Part shown: positions 43,701 to 55,763 of the stretch, piece after piece | Position numbering within the stretch: position 1 is the first letter of the stretch | Layout: the number at the start of each line of letters is the position of its first letter | Assembly (NCBI RefSeq): GCF_001411555.2 | Contig: NC_049901.1 | Coordinates: 36,466,838 to 36,530,837 of the forward strand | From: Juglans regia | Lineage: Eukaryota; Streptophyta; Magnoliopsida; Fagales; Juglandaceae | Direction: 5' to 3' | Length of the DNA: 64,000 bases | The notes under the pieces: generated by a model | What the model saw: only the letters and a program-made list of their open reading frames with translations | What the model was told of the DNA's origin: nothing | Databases searched by the model: none | Translations under genes and position numbers: made by a program

Positions 43701-46700
43701 TGCTCGATAGGTATTATTAGAACATGGTCTTGAACAAGTGGACCTTTAGCCAGTGCACAATAGGAATGCTCTCCTATGCTGACGATTAAATGTGACTCTA
43801 TATTGGGACTTGACAAACAAAACCAGCACTCCTTCGACCTGTAACTCCATTGAAATCAAAGTGAGTATACAAGACTAGATCATGTTATAAGAATGAAATA
43901 TAAACTAAATATTGGGGGTCATCAAAAGTGCATATGTACATGCATATGACATAATATAAGATTTATCTATCTTAAAAACAAGAAGCCAGTCAGTTTTCAC
44001 TATGTACAAATAATGATCCAAACATCTTCACAAAACAAAAGACTAAGATAAGTAATTATTATATCAATAGGGAGTTACAGCGTCTTTTTTTGGAAATCAA
44101 CTACGACGCTAAGGGTGGTAGCTCATCTAGAGGGAAGTCTAAAGGGAGGGCATTGTAAAGACGGGAAAACAAGGGGCTGGGGTGGGGTTTTTGGGTAGAG
44201 TTTTAGTTCTACAGAAAGCAAGGGGTTGGGATCGGGCTTGGTGTATTTTGGGTTTTTTTTTTACGGGCTTTTTGGGTTATTACGTTTTTCTATTAGGGGC
44301 AAGGTGTTCTCTTGTATACATTCAGTGTACTTGGTTACTCCATTTGATATATATATATATATATATATAATATTTTTACTTATCAGAAAAAAAATTATTA
44401 CATCAATAAGACACCAACCTATTAGCGCTAGCATTTTCAGATCCTTGTTTCCTATGAGAATCACCTTCATCCTGCAAACTGTGCTTGAAGTTGCAATTTG
44501 GACCTCTTTCACATTTCCCTTTGTTAATAAAATCAAAACAAACACCTCTCAGATATTGTTCCCTTGCAGCACTATCATGTTGAAAGTTGCATTTTTCCCC
44601 TCGTGGACAAGACCCAGAAGATACATATTTAAAACATAGCTTCTCGCTGTCTCCAGCTCCAGATTTCTGCCGTTTTTGAGAGACATCATATCTCCAGTAT
44701 TGCGAGTCATAAACACTATCACTTGGCCTTTTTGTGGCTTCGTTGGCTTGAATTGAATGCTCTGAATATGCATATGGACACAACGTAGTGTTTGAGGACT
44801 TCATGCTAAGCTCAACGGCTGACATGGTAGAGGCTGGAGTAGGAGAAATCGCATGAATAAATTTCTGTGGAGAAAGTTCCAGACAAATAGTTATGCAATG
44901 CCTAAAACCTATATCTTTTTTTTTTTTTGATAAGCCAAAAAACCTATATCTAAATGCAGAAAGTCAGGAAAAGGCCAATAAAGGATATTTCTTGCAAGAG
45001 AGAACATCACATGCATAAAACAGTCCCAAGATATTATGAGTTGAAGCAATTTTTAAGGTGCAGTAAGTATAACTCAAAAATTAGGTATAAATGCAAGTGA
45101 TCTTAAAAATTAGCTTATGCAGTAGTCAAGTGGTTAGCTGCATCTGAGCCATCACTGAAGCAAATCGTGCTTCCTGTGATATCATAGACAATCCAATAGC
45201 AATCTCTTATAACAAAAAGAAAAGAAAAGAAAAAACCTTACCTGAAATTTCCAGCATTAATAAAACAGTAACTAGTATTTAATTAAGTTTTAAGGTTGAA
45301 AAGGGTCAAATTAACAACTCGGAACATTTTAAAACCATTAAATTACAGCAAAAAAGTTAATGAATGCTTCCAAAAATTACAATGAGAAAAACAGACCTGT
45401 TTATCTTTATTCCCAACAGAAGCAAGACCCAAGAAGCGGGTCACATGCACAGCATCCACATTAGAGTAAGGTTCACGAGCATAGAATATGCCTTTAGTAC
45501 CAGCAATGTGATAGCTATCACAGAAGAGAGACTTCAATTGTAAAACCAACATTTAAACTTTCTTCAATACAAAGTAAAAGGTTATCATATGTTCTATAAG
45601 GGTCAGAAAACTGTTGAGGGAACATACAACATGCTAGGATATACATTCCAAAGAGATTTTTTCAATACAATTGGGAACAACCAAGTTTTGTTCTACATTT
45701 ATGGAAAATGATCCATGCAGGAATCCCCAAGTATTGCATACCGTGGTTTTATCTCTGCTACTAGTTCTGCGACGATTGACTCACCACCAAATGAATCTGA
45801 GAATCCATGGGGAAGATCAGATGTGGCTGCTCTATTTGTAACTCCGCTTGGCCATTCATTAGTGGTAACTAATTAAAGAAGTCAACCAAACAGACCACAC
45901 AGTAGAAACCCAGCAAGTAGCATTCAGCATTACATATAAAACAATGAACTACAGAAAAGTTCTCATTCGTAGCAGACCAAGGATATGTTAGGAACAAGTC
46001 AACTATTCCAGGTTCCTCAGCTATAGCTCGCAACACGTCCACATCATCCTGAGTAAACGTTCCAAACTGTTGACCATCTGACAAACGCTTACCAGATAAA
46101 TATGCCACAGATAAACCTAAAAATGAGCCATGGAAATCAGCTGACTATAGTGATTAAATTCATAAATAATTAAAAAAAAAAACCGCATCAACATTTGTCC
46201 TCGAAAAGGACCATGTGATTTGGAAGTCAGCCAGATGTTCAAATGAGAATCTCAACATGATGAGATTGTAAAAAATAAACAGGTTATTAGCTTTTCATTC
46301 CTATCCTCACTGGCGAAATGTAGCACGTTATCAACGGAACTAGTTCAACTGACCAAAGCAGGACCAACTCATTTCCAACGGGACCGAATTAGTTTTTTAT
46401 ATCATAACGTTTTTCCATCGAACTTAAGTCGATCTAATATTCTTTTGGCCCCTAACAATACTAAAAAAAAAAAACTCAAGAAAAAAAAACACTTTTTGGT
46501 TGCTAAATGAGCAAGCAGTATAAAATTGAATTTGTGACCTCAATAAAGCTAAAATATGGATTAGTTCACAATTAGAGTACAACTACAACTACGTAGCTTA
46601 ATGAAATTAGCAACAAAATTCTTCAAATAAAAAAAAAAAAAGAAAAAAAAAACAATCATACAATAGCAAAAGAGGAAGCATACCATGGAGAGTGAACTTG

Positions 46701-47134
46701 CCACTGCCTTTCAACCAGAACAGATTCTCGCAAAGCTTAAGGCCGTCCATCTTGAACCCTCGGTTAGCCAAGTCCTTGGAAGCCGCTAATAGGGGCTTAG
46801 CCGCGCCGACACCGAAGTCACCGATGAAGTAGGTGGGGAGAGGGACTTGGGACCGGCCTTCGATGTAGTCCATGAGCTCGTCCAGCCGGTCCGGCGAGTC
46901 TGGAAAGAACTGTCCCACGCAAAGCAGCGCATCGAAAGGGCCCGCCGATTTGTTGACCTAAGATGAGTGAACTCAGTGCAATGAATCAAAATAAAAAGAA
47001 AAAGAAAAAATCTAGGAATACACATGCATTCCTATATGCCCAGTGAGCTAGAAAGAAACCGATGAGACGCGCTTGAAGAGCTGGTCGAGGCGGCCAAGAA
47101 CGTCGCCACAGAGCAGAATTCTTGGAGGAGACAT
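40704..47134 (-). CDS. C3H64: CWF19-like protein with CCCH zinc fingers (AtC3H64/CWF19L1 type), 10 exons
   Basis: Homologue of CWF19L1/Drn1, a spliceosome- and lariat-associated factor. Exons: 47134-47060, 46957-46684, 46116-45987, 45861-45742, 45514-45397, 44864-44419, 43838-43553, 43330-43237, 42754-42609, 40832-40704. They total 1818 nt, or 605 residues. The N-terminus (MSPPRILLCGDVLGRLDQLF, then 'CVGQFFPDS' and 'PTYFIGDFG') is the metallophosphatase-like domain. Two C-x8-C-x5-C-x3-H fingers lie at about residues 316-335 and 348-367. The CwfJ domain 1 follows (about 390-490, with 'STHANLQ', a HIT-like His-x-Asn-x-Gln). CwfJ domain 2 (about 495-600) includes 'FYVELPDG', 'FPAQFGRE' and 'RADWRNC'. 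Nine introns: eight are GT-AG, and intron 3 looks U12-type AT-AC. The last intron (1.8 kb) contains a SINE. The length and domain order match the plant family as I recall it. Confidence 0.92.
41290..41400 (-). mobile_element. LINE 3'-end fragment
   Basis: TTTTTTTTTCATGCATATAAG followed by GGAAGTATACAAGAGG is the same minus-strand tail type as at 14046. It is short, with approximate limits. Confidence 0.45.
41623..41862 (+). mobile_element. tRNA-derived SINE in the last intron of the CWF19-like gene
   Basis: The head has an A-box-like GGTTGGCTCAAGTGGTAAGAG and a B-box-like GATCGAACCC. The tail ends in ATCAAAAATAAACAATAAAA. It shares the head and TTTCTAGAGGCCA/TTTCTAGGGGCCA with the SINE at 15178. 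No clear target duplication was found. Confidence 0.75.
42206..42285. repeat. 40-bp perfect-length tandem duplication
   Basis: TAGAGAACGAAGAAAGCAAC at 42206 and TAGAGAATGAAGAAAGCAAC at 42246 each begin a 40-bp unit. The two differ at about three positions. Intronic. Confidence 0.9.
43129..43181 (+). mobile_element. micro-retroposon: 15-bp insert with 19-bp target duplication
   Basis: AAATGACCCAGGGCAGTCT at 43129-43147 and 43163-43181 are identical. Only ACCGATC plus an A run lies between. It is in intron 8 of the CWF19-like gene. Confidence 0.85.
44054..44408 (+). mobile_element. 5'-truncated LINE 3' end with target duplication
   Basis: AATTATTATATCAATA (44054-44069) and AATTATTACATCAATA (44393-44408) flank a 323-bp insert. 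The insert ends CTTGTATACATTCAGTGTACTTGG, an AT microsatellite, then TTTTTACTTATCAG and an A run. It lies antisense in intron 6 of the CWF19-like gene. The tail defines the 3' end shared by the micro-retroposons. Confidence 0.85.
44904..44951 (-). mobile_element. micro-retroposon: 22-bp insert with 13-bp target duplication
   Basis: AAAACCTATATCT occurs at 44904-44916 and 44939-44951. The insert is T12 followed by GATAAGCCAA, i.e. a GGCTTATC(A)n tail on the minus strand. It is in intron 5 of the CWF19-like gene. Confidence 0.75.
45862..45986 (-). other. U12-type AT-AC intron (intron 3 of the CWF19-like gene)
   Basis: The exon ends ...TTCCTAAC and the intron begins ATATCCTTGG, matching the U12 5' splice consensus ATATCCTTT at 8 of 9 bases. 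Near the 3' end is TTCTTTAAT, close to the U12 branch consensus TTCCTTAAC. The intron ends ...TTACCAC just before TAATGAATGG. Joining gives 'FLTNEWPSGVTNRA', as in the family. No GT-AG pair near these positions keeps the frame. The alternative end at the first AC (45865) would add one Thr. Confidence 0.8.
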
Positions 47135-47500
47135 GCGTGTATCTTGTCAAGTGTGCGGTGTGCCTTTTTTTTTTTTCCGTCCAGAGGCGTTTACGACTTT
47201 ACGCCCGAAGATGAATGAGAATCTGTGGGCTGAATATCAGATCATGGGCCGGGTCATCAGCCCACCATCACTCCTGACTAATTCAAACAATAATATTATA
47301 TACAAATCTTAAATATATAAATTTTGTACAAATCTTTTATAAAAACGTGAGTCTCACATTTAAAATTTGTATATATAATTTCTTTTATCCAAAAGTATCC
47401 AACTTACTTCCAATTAAATCATTTATCCAGACAACTTGGGACATATTTCATGAATCTTTTCCAACATTTTGTTAATATATTTCTTCTTGATTCTCTAGAA
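47135..47500. other. upstream region of the CWF19-like gene; no other feature resolved
   Basis: Contains a T12 tract (47166-47178) and a GC-richer patch at 47180-47270 that is likely the promoter/5' UTR of the minus-strand gene. No clear TATA box could be assigned. Confidence 0.4.
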
Positions 47501-49105
47501 AGAGTTTAGCAAAACAGACGGGGGAATGGGTTTTAGAAATCTGGTTAGTTTCAACTTAGCTCTTTTAGTAAAACAAGTTTGGAGAATTCTTAAGTCTCCA
47601 TCATCTCTGGCAACTACGATTTTGAAAGTAACTTATTTCTCCGACTCCTTTATTTTATAGGCCAAGATAGGTTCAAGACCCTCTTTTGCTTAGAGGAGCA
47701 TACATTCAGCTATTGAGCTAGTAAATGAAGGAAGTATGTGGAGAGTGTGAAATGGGAAAAATATTAGTGTGTGGAAAGACAAGTGGATCCCAAGATCTAG
47801 ACTGAGCAACATTCAATCATCAATACAAGCTTTACCAGAAAATGCAAAAGTGGCAGTTTTGATTGATCAGTCCAATGGATGGTGGAACACACAATTGGTT
47901 AGAAATACTTTTTGTCAGGAAGAGGTTAAAGAAATATTGAATATACCTGTCTCACAGTGTTCTACTGAGGATAAGATAGTGTGAAAAGGTACATCAAATG
48001 GGAACTTTTTCAATCAGAAGTGCATACCACCTGCATAATCAACAACAAAGATGTAGTATGGGGGAGTGCTCATCAATAGAGGATCAAAGCAAAATTTGGA
48101 AATTGGTATGGAATTTGCAAACAAAAAATTATGTTGAAGTGTTTATTTGGAGAACATGTAAAGATGCATTACCTATAAAGCAGAACCTGTTCAAGAGGAA
48201 GGTCACTGCAGATCCACTTTGTCCCATTTGTCAAAGATCGAGTGAAACCCCAACTCATATTCTATGGTCTCGTCCATCTGCACAGGATGTATGGAATTTT
48301 GAAAATAGAAAAATTCAAAAAGCAGCAATAACTAAGGAAGATTTTGGCTCTATGTTTCTCTCTATGTATAACAGAATTGGCAAGGAGAAAATATGTTTTT
48401 TTGCATAAACAACAAGGGCATTGTGGTTTAGGAGAAATCATTGGATTTTTTTAAAGGGGTTTTTTATCACCAGAATGTGTATTCACCAGATCCCAACAGA
48501 CACAACAAGAGTTCAAACAAAAACAACAGTTGGATCGAGTCCCACAAAGAGCACAACAACAGGTTAGAATATCATGGGAAGCTCCTCCTTCAAATTGGTT
48601 AAAAATAAACTGGGATGTAGCAGTCAGAGAAGCTGATCATAGAATTGGTATTGGAGTGGTGATCCGAGATAATGAAGGGGATGTTCTATTCACTCTAAGG
48701 CAACCACTTTATTTTTGTTCTCAACCATCTACTGCAGAAGCAAGAGGTTTAGTAACTGCTGCATTGCTGTGTATGGAGCTGGAGCTTAAACAAGTCATAT
48801 TTGAGGGGGACTCAAGTCAGGTTGTTAATGTTATGAGACAATATAAGGTACACAATGGGATGCTGAGTTGCTTAGTGGAGGATGCTAAGGCTGCCTTGAA
48901 GGAAACAAAATAGGAAATTCAACATGTCAAAAGAAAAGCAAATAAGGTGGCACATTACTTGGCTCAAGAAGCAGTCTCATTGGATTGGGAAATGCTTGAT
49001 ATTGATTATGTAATTCCAAACATTTTGTCTCTTGTAATGGCTTATGGCCAACATACAGTTTGATGAAATGGAAATCAAAAGTTGAGTTAAAAAAAAAAAA
49101 AAAAC
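47500..49105 (+). pseudogene. LINE (non-LTR) 3' part: RT C-terminus, zf-RVT, RNase H, poly(A)
   Basis: Reading left to right there is the post-RT 'GMGFRNLVSFNLALLVKQVW' block and then 'ISVWKDKWIPRSRL'. The zf-RVT domain follows (47998-48408: 'VFIWRTCKDALPIKQNLFKR', 'CPICQRSSETPTHIL'). The RNase H domain (48530-49060) has 'WLKINWDVAV', Glu/Asp in 'STAEARGLV' and 'IFEGDSSQVV', and 'KANKVAHYLA'. In-frame stops include a TGA at about 47982 and a TAG at about 48911. A pure A16 tail (49090-49105) marks the 3' end. The catalytic RT half is missing, typical of 5' truncation. Confidence 0.9.
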
Positions 49106-49164
49106 TTAAGTTGTTTTAATCCTTTGGTCACATATCCATCAATCCCACCAACAGAACTTTTGAG

Positions 49165-49345
49165 AAATGTTATACACCACATTTTCATCCTACTTTCATT
49201 CTACTATGTAAGATGTGACATATTTATCACCACTAGATGATAAAAAATCATTTAATAAATGATCATCTAATAGTGATAAATGTGACACAAATTACATAAT
49301 GTGATGAAAGTGAGATGGTATGGTAGTGTGTTTTATAGAATTTTC
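49165..49345. mobile_element. foldback MITE
   Basis: The left arm (ACTTTCATTCTACTATGTAAG, TGTGACATATTTATCACCAC, TAGATGAT) is inverted on the right (ATCATCTAATAGTGATAAATG, TGTGACACAAATTACATAATG, TGAAAGT). It lies 60 bp after the LINE tail and has no coding potential. Confidence 0.8.
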
Positions 49346-49593
49346 CTAAAAGATATATGTGCAAATGCTTTGTAAACCAGAGAATAAAAAAAATGACAAG
49401 AAGAAATTAGAAAGAGAGAACCATGGTGTTAAGGCATGTTGTGATGAACAATTTCCTTGGAGTAGATTATGTCGCCTTCAAATCTTAACATGCAATAAAA
49501 TTCTTAACAGTCTACTCTCAAGATATAATAATGTTAGTTTTCGTTAACCTCATTTTCTGTCAAGGTCTTTTGGACCAGATGGCACAAGACTTA

Positions 49594-49813
49594 GGGCAGG
49601 TTTGGGGGGTGAGATGAGAATTTTGTATTTTGTTTTGAAGTTTAAAATATTATGTTTTAATATTATTATTATTTTAGAATTTGAAAAATGTGTATTGGGA
49701 TTTGAAAAAGTTAAATTGTTTATTATATTTTGTATGAAGATTTAAAAAATGTGTGATGATGAGATGAAATGAGATAAGAATTTTGTGTTTTGTTTTGGTT
49801 ACCAAACCTACCC
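49594..49813. mobile_element. Tourist-like MITE, best preserved copy of the local family
   Basis: GGGCAGGTTTGG (49594-49605) is inverted as CCAAACCTACCC (49802-49813), 11 of 12 matching. The left flank TTA fits the PIF/Harbinger target preference; the right flank GTA would need one mutation. The body contains GAGATGAGAATTTTGT and TTAAATTGTTTATTATATTTT. Confidence 0.75.
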
Positions 49814-49853
49814 GTAGTCTCCAAATGCGAGAACCATGTTCAAACCCCCAACC

Positions 49854-49854
<1 letters not shown>

Positions 49855-49903
<49 letters not shown>
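49855..49903. repeat. (TG)n microsatellite, about 24 units
   Basis: An uninterrupted TG dinucleotide run. The apparent His/Thr open frame across it on the minus strand is an artefact. Confidence 0.95.
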
Positions 49904-49905
<2 letters not shown>

Positions 49906-49929
49906 AACCAACGATCCCCCACATAATAT

Positions 49930-52615
49930 GAACGTTTACATAGTGTTAGCGTGTTTCCATCTAAAAGATCCATGATAAACCAAATCTTGAACCCGAATCT
50001 TTTAACTTAGGCTTCTATACACCATACACATAGTATGACATATATCAGGTTCCTATCAAGGTGGTGCATAAAGGTCGTATACCATATCTTGGATTTATGA
50101 GCGCTCTAGGGAATAACCCAATTATCATAAACCACGGCCCCACAACCACACTCACATAGGTGAGTCCTCTGAGGGTACATGCAATTCAATACCTCGCCTT
50201 AGTTTTGGACTCATTCAAAACATTTCGTTTTTCCTTTGGCATTGCATTTGTAGTATTCACACCCTAGGGACGAACCAATAGTAATATTTTAATAGTATTC
50301 TCTAGTCACTTAGGTAGCTTATTCTTTCCATTGAATTTTCTTCTTGGGATTTCCAATTATGAAGATTGGGTTGCCACTACCAGTGACCTAATTAATGGGT
50401 TTAGTCCCATCTCCATTGATGTATGTATAACCTTAGACTTTGACATTCATTTTGTCAAAAGATATGTAAGATTATCTTATGACTTTATATATTCCAAAAT
50501 CAGATATCCATTATTTATCAGGAACCTTATAGTAGAATGTATGATACTCAAATGTCTCATTTTATGATTAAAGTGTTTATTATTACAAATATTTATTATA
50601 GCCTGATTGTCACCAAGAATATAAATAGTTTGCATTGGGTTTTAACTAATGAAATTTCTAATAAGTTCTTAAGCCACTATATCTCATGTCCGGTAGTATC
50701 TAAGACTATTATTTTTAAATTCAATATCTATAGTAGATCATGAAATCACAGTTTGCTTGAAGATCTCCAAGCCATAGTTGCTATACCAAGAGTGAAAATA
50801 TATCCACTCATTTCCTGACGATCTACTATGTAAGTTATTCAACTAGCATAATTGTATGATTCTAATATAGTAGGATACTCAGAATAATGGATACCATATA
50901 TCCTGGTTCCTTTCAAATATCTAAGAATGATATCCAATGTCTTCTAATGAGAATCATTAGGCCTGCTAGTGAATCTATTAAGTCTAATCACAATATATGA
51001 AATACCAGGTCTAGTAAAGTTAGAAATGTACAACAACATACTAATAATGTGAGAATATCTCAGTTGTGACACAGGATTTTCAAGATTCTTACTTAAATGC
51101 AAACGAGGAACAAGAGAAGTATTAACAGATTTGCATTTGAATATGTCAAACTTCTTAAGAATCTTTTCAATATAATAAGATTGATTTATGTTAATACCAT
51201 TATGAGATCTCATTAATTTAATACCACGAATTACTTGTGCCTCTTCCATATCTTTCATGTCAAATTTCTTAGATATAATTTTTTTAACATCAAGAACAAT
51301 ATCTATATGGGTACGAAAGACAAGAATGTCATCAACATAAAGACATAGCATTACACATGCACCATGAACTATTTTAATGTATAAACACTTATCACATTCA
51401 TTTATCTTATAATCATAAGATAAAATTATTTTATCAAACTTTTGGTGCCATTGTTTAGGGGCTTACTTTAAACCATAGAGAGATTTAAGAAGTCTACTAA
51501 CTTTTCTTTATTGTCCTGGAATCACAAAACCCACTGGCTGATCTATCTTTTATTCTAGATCGCCATTAAGAAAGACGGTCTTTACGCCTTTACATCTATT
51601 TGGTGAATATGAATTGTGATTATTCTATTAAGCGGAGAATTACATATCAAAATAATCGATACACCCTCTTTGTGTAAAGCCTTTACAACCAGCTGAGTTT
51701 TAAATTTATCAGCAATATCATCAGGTCTCAATTTTTATTTAAAGATCTATTTACATCCAAGAGAAAGATCACATAAGTACCATGTGCCATTAGTCTTAAG
51801 ATATTCTATCTCATTATTTACCTCTTCTTTCCAAAATGCTGAATTAATGGAAAGCATGACATTCTTGAAAGTCAAAAGTTATTCCTCCACAAAATAAGTA
51901 TAAACATCATGTCCAAAGTCTTTTTCCTTTCTCACTCGTTTATCTCTTCCAAGTTCATTTTCTAATCCAGATAAATTCTTAGGATTAGATAAAATGATAG
52001 ATTGATTACTGGGGTAAGGAAAACTTAATGTAGGCAAAGATATTTCTACTTTGGTTTTGAAAGGAAATATATCTTCAAAGAGTGTTGCATCCCTAGACTC
52101 CATAATGGTGTTGGGATCAATATCTTGGACTTTTGATTTGATAATTAAAAACTTAAATGTAGAATTATGTCTAGCATAGGGGCATACCCAATGAATAATA
52201 TATTGCATCTATTGTGTTGGGATCTAGTTTCTTTTTCTTGACTTTTGGAACATTAACCTTCGCAAGGCAATCCAAAATACTAAAGAAATTCATGTCGAGC
52301 ATTATACCCTTCCAGAGTTCATATGGTGTCTTATTAGATCCCTTAAATAGTACTCTATCCAAAATAAAACAAGATTATTGCTTCCCCTACTATTGCTCGG
52401 ATGGGCCAAAACTAGAGAGCATGCATTTTACCATATCTACCAATGTTTTATTTTTCTTTTCAGCAACACTATTGGAATGAAGAGAACATCGAGGAGTTTT
52501 CTTATATATAATATTATTTTCCTCACAATATTAAAGTAATTGATTGGAAGAGTATTCACCTCCTCTATTAGGCCTAATAATCTTAATATTTATCTTTGTG
52601 AGGACCGCGTCAGCA
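49930..52615 (-). mobile_element. truncated copia retrotransposon (second copy)
   Basis: Right to left: the integrase end ('RPNRGGEYSSN'; 52531-52600), the integrase C-terminal region ('LFKGSNKTPYELWKGIML'; 52171-52362), the linker (51879-52208), RT with YVDD ('LCLYVDDILVF'; 50944-51351 and beyond), and a degenerate RNase H/3' part to about 50290. The region 49930-50290 may be its 3' LTR. Its 5' half (gag, protease, integrase core) is missing, replaced at about 52615 by unrelated sequence. Stops and frameshifts are frequent. It is not closely similar to the copia at 1-4461. Confidence 0.82.
50944..51351 (-). pseudogene. copia RT fragment with YVDD box
   Basis: 135 residues open: 'LCLYVDDILVF' catalytic box, 'KKFDMKDMEEAQVIRGIKL' and 'SQLRYSHIISMLLYISNFTRPGISY'. 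Upstream RT motifs continue in other frames to about 51500. Too short and broken for activity. Confidence 0.85.
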
Positions 52616-52619
52616 AAAG

Positions 52620-54480
52620 AGGGTAGACCATCATGTAGGAGCAGAAAGTAAGGTGAAAAAGAAAGTTTTTCCTTGTCGAGTGGAAGGTAAAAATAATCAT
52701 TCCTCGATTTAGGTGGAAAACAAGGTAGCAGTGGTTTGTAGAAACTGTAGCTAGTCCAACAGAAAGGCAAGCAAACAAGCACCTAGGCGAGAACGAGAAG
52801 TTGAAGAGACTCCTAGTTCTAAAAAGCCGCCTAGAGTACAAAGGCGAAGAACGGACTGAAGGCAAGAAATGATCAAGGACAAGACCATTGTTGACATATA
52901 CGAGCTTTCCAGGACTTACACGGAAACGCTCAGAAGGTGCCAATGTTGTATGCAGAAGCTCACACTAAATCTGAAAAGTCATATTCGGAGTGGGTTTACT
53001 GAAGGATTGTGACCTGACAGATCATATTGTCTAAACTTAGAGTTATGGTCTAATACTACTTGGGAGACCCTATGTTGGAAAGAGACTGAGGATTGGACAT
53101 AAGGCAGGCTGTTAGGACGTGTGGACCATGCCCTGCCAATCTGTCTTTGTCATCTTATAGTGGGACAATCGAGACTAAAAGACTCATATTCAATCACATC
53201 TGGAGTCAGAATGACGTCAGGACATATTGATGCACTCGTGCTGTAAAAAGGTCTAAGGTAAAAGCCAAAATCTTACTTTTGAGATCATAAATACCTAAGA
53301 GCCATTGGACTCAGATTCTTTGAAGAAAGTTAGTGACTTCAAAGGAGATAAAGAAAGGAGTAGCGCAACGCCGCTACTCCTTTCTAAGGCAGTGCCGAGT
53401 AATGAGGGTAAATGTTGTGTGAGGATGTTATGGAATTTAGGCATATGCATACTTTGTGATCTCTCCATTTCTGATCATGAAATAATAAATGTTTCTCCCA
53501 TTATGTTAATGAAAATTTTACTTAGTGTTTTCTAATATTTAAATGCATTTGTTTCGGTGCTATCTCTATGTGAGTATCTATATCTCTGTGTGAGTAACCC
53601 TATCATGTGTTGATCATCATGGCACAGGACCATTCCTATGAGATGTCGCCATGAGCTTCATGTGGATAGAGAGAGTCCCCGTGAATGATTGGGGTTGGGC
53701 AGTATCGCTTTGGCCTCACCTAATAGACAGAATGAAGAATCCCTTGGGCGTATCACGTGTTGGTGTTTTTAAGTTGGTTGGTCATGTAGACGTTCCTCAA
53801 TGCAACGTGTATATCTCTGTGTGAGAGTCAACCTGTGTTGGGGACAGGTGAGTTGACTTGCACCATGTTATTGGGTGGGAGAGATTTTTCGATTTCAAAT
53901 GGTGGAACAGCTCACACCATGTTAGCTCATCAGCCAACGAATGCCTGTGTGATGATTGTGAACTGCTATGTGATTGGTGTTACGAGTCTTAAGTGCTAGA
54001 GAAGAGGGTGATTGATCGCCTCGGCAACATGTACAACTATATATATGTAATGAGTTTTGCACATATAGTGATTCCTCGCCATGTTTAACACAAAGGGTGA
54101 TTCCTCAACATGTTTATGAATACATGTGTTTTTGCTTGAAAGAGTGATTCCTCGCCATGCACTAATTGTATACATGAAACTGCTCATTACATATTCACAA
54201 GCATTGTTTCTCATTAGCAGTCTTGTCATAATTGCTTAATGCAATGGTTTCGGTATCGAAACCATAGATTTTGATTCAGAAATAAACCGAGGAGTGATAC
54301 CCAAGGGCCAACCTTGCCCTAACATTAAGCAAGTAGCTCTATTTTCTATTGTAGGATCTGTTTGTTTATGGAAGTTGTACTTGTGAATAGTAGTCAGGCG
54401 ACCAAATGTGTTCGATTGATCTTATTTGGGGTGTGCTGGGCCTCTTGTGGCGAGATGTACCTTAGGAACGGTTAGGAGAA
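52620..54480. other. unassigned repeat-like region between two retrotransposons
   Basis: No coding domain was recognised. A phrase GTGATTCCTCGCCATG (one copy CTCAACATG) recurs at 54068, 54097 and 54144. ATCTCTGTGTGAG recurs near 53582 and 53812. It sits between a truncated copia and a gypsy that lacks integrase, so it is probably retrotransposon-derived (LTR or spacer). Confidence 0.45.
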
Positions 54481-54501
54481 ACCCTTTTTGTACATAATTC
54501 C

Positions 54502-54858
54502 TCATAGCAGCATGAACCACGCAGCTCCGTTCCTGACCTTCTGTGCCTCCTCCTGTTCGTTTGGAACCTTGCCTTTATCAAGGAACTTCATGATGTCTGT
54601 GGCCCAATCTGGTGGCGCTGATGAGAGGACTGAAACCACCATCCCGATGGCTGGGATCGTGACTATCTGGTTCACTATATGCTCAGGAAAAGGGAGCCCT
54701 TTATGTCTCGAGGTGGTCCTTGCTAGCAGGTCGGCATTCTGGTTTTCTCCCCTCAGGATTTGCTGGATGTGGAAGTAGCGAAAGAGGTCGCACTCCTCAT
54801 GCACCTGTTGGAGGTATTTCTTCAACTTTTTGCCTTTTGTGGCAAATTCTCCCAACAC
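54502..54858 (-). pseudogene. gypsy RNase H C-terminal part
   Basis: 118 residues in frame: 'VHEECDLFRYFHIQQILRGENQNADLLARTTS' is the end of the RNase H domain (NADLLA box). It is followed by the short spacer that normally precedes integrase. It ends near 54502 with no integrase beyond. Confidence 0.75.
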
Positions 54859-54887
54859 CTAGTTGACAACTACTTGGGAATCGACCC

Positions 54888-55763
54888 TTACTTCAATTTC
54901 GGTGGCTCCCAGCAGCCTCTGTACGTCGTGAAGGTTGTGCAGGGGTGGGGCATTCTTACTATTCCCTCAACCTTTTCCAGGCTGACCTCGATTCCTCGCT
55001 CGGAGACTGTGAAGCCTAAAAACTTTCCCGACTCCACCCCAAAGACGCACTTCACCGGGATGAGTTTCATTTGATAGCGTCGTAGTATCGCAAAAGCTTC
55101 TTGGAGATCGGATAAATGTTGCTCAGGTTTCTTGCTCTTGACCAACAGGTCATTTATGTACACCTCCATATTCCGGCCAATCCTTTTTTTGAACATTCGT
55201 TTGACTAGTCGCTGATACGTTATGCCCGCATTTCTTAAATTGAACGACATGACCTTATAGCAATAAAGTTCCTATTTGGTGATGAAAGTCGTATTCTCAT
55301 CATCATCAGGGCTCATCCGGATCTGGTTGTATTCCGAGTACGCATCCATGAGCCGTTGGTGGCCTGCCATTGAATCAACTATTAAGTCGATGGGGGGTAA
55401 AGGGAAGTTTTCCTTTGGGCAGGCCTTGTTCAAGTCGGTGAAGTCGACTCACAACCTCCACTTCCCGCTCGCCTTCTTGACCAGCACCACATTGGACAGT
55501 CATTCGGGGTAATGGACCTCCCTGATGAAATTGGCCTCAAGGAGGTGATCTACTTCTTTGGCTATGGTTGCGTACTTCTCCACGCTGAAGCTCCGACATT
55601 TCTGCTTGACCTTCCTTACCATGGGGTCCACACTAAGGTGATGCTCGATGATCGAGTTATCGACCCCGGGCATTTCCTCGTGACCCCAAGCAAAGATAGC
55701 TTGGTGCTCGATGAGGAGTCGCTTCATGGCTTGTCTCAACTCAGAAGCCATTTTGGTTCCCAC
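54888..55763 (-). pseudogene. gypsy reverse transcriptase with altered active site
   Basis: 55763-55500 gives the N-terminal RT block ('HHLSVDPMVRKVKQKCRSF', 'EVDHLLEANFIREVHYPEW'). A stop-broken palm follows ('VDFTDLNKACPKENFPLPPI', other frame). 55250-54888 gives 'NAGITYQRLVKRMF', 'VYINDLLVKSK' and 'CVFGVESGKFLGF'. The catalytic YVDD is YIND, losing one of the paired Asp residues. Inactive. Confidence 0.85.

Noticed and set aside
45862..45986. A GT donor at CCTTG|GTCTGC for CWF19-like intron 3
   Set aside because: It leaves the wrong phase for the next exon and a non-family peptide; the AT-AC reading is exact.
49674..49973. A minus-strand frame with a long His-Thr run
   Set aside because: It reads through the TG microsatellite and the MITE next to it.
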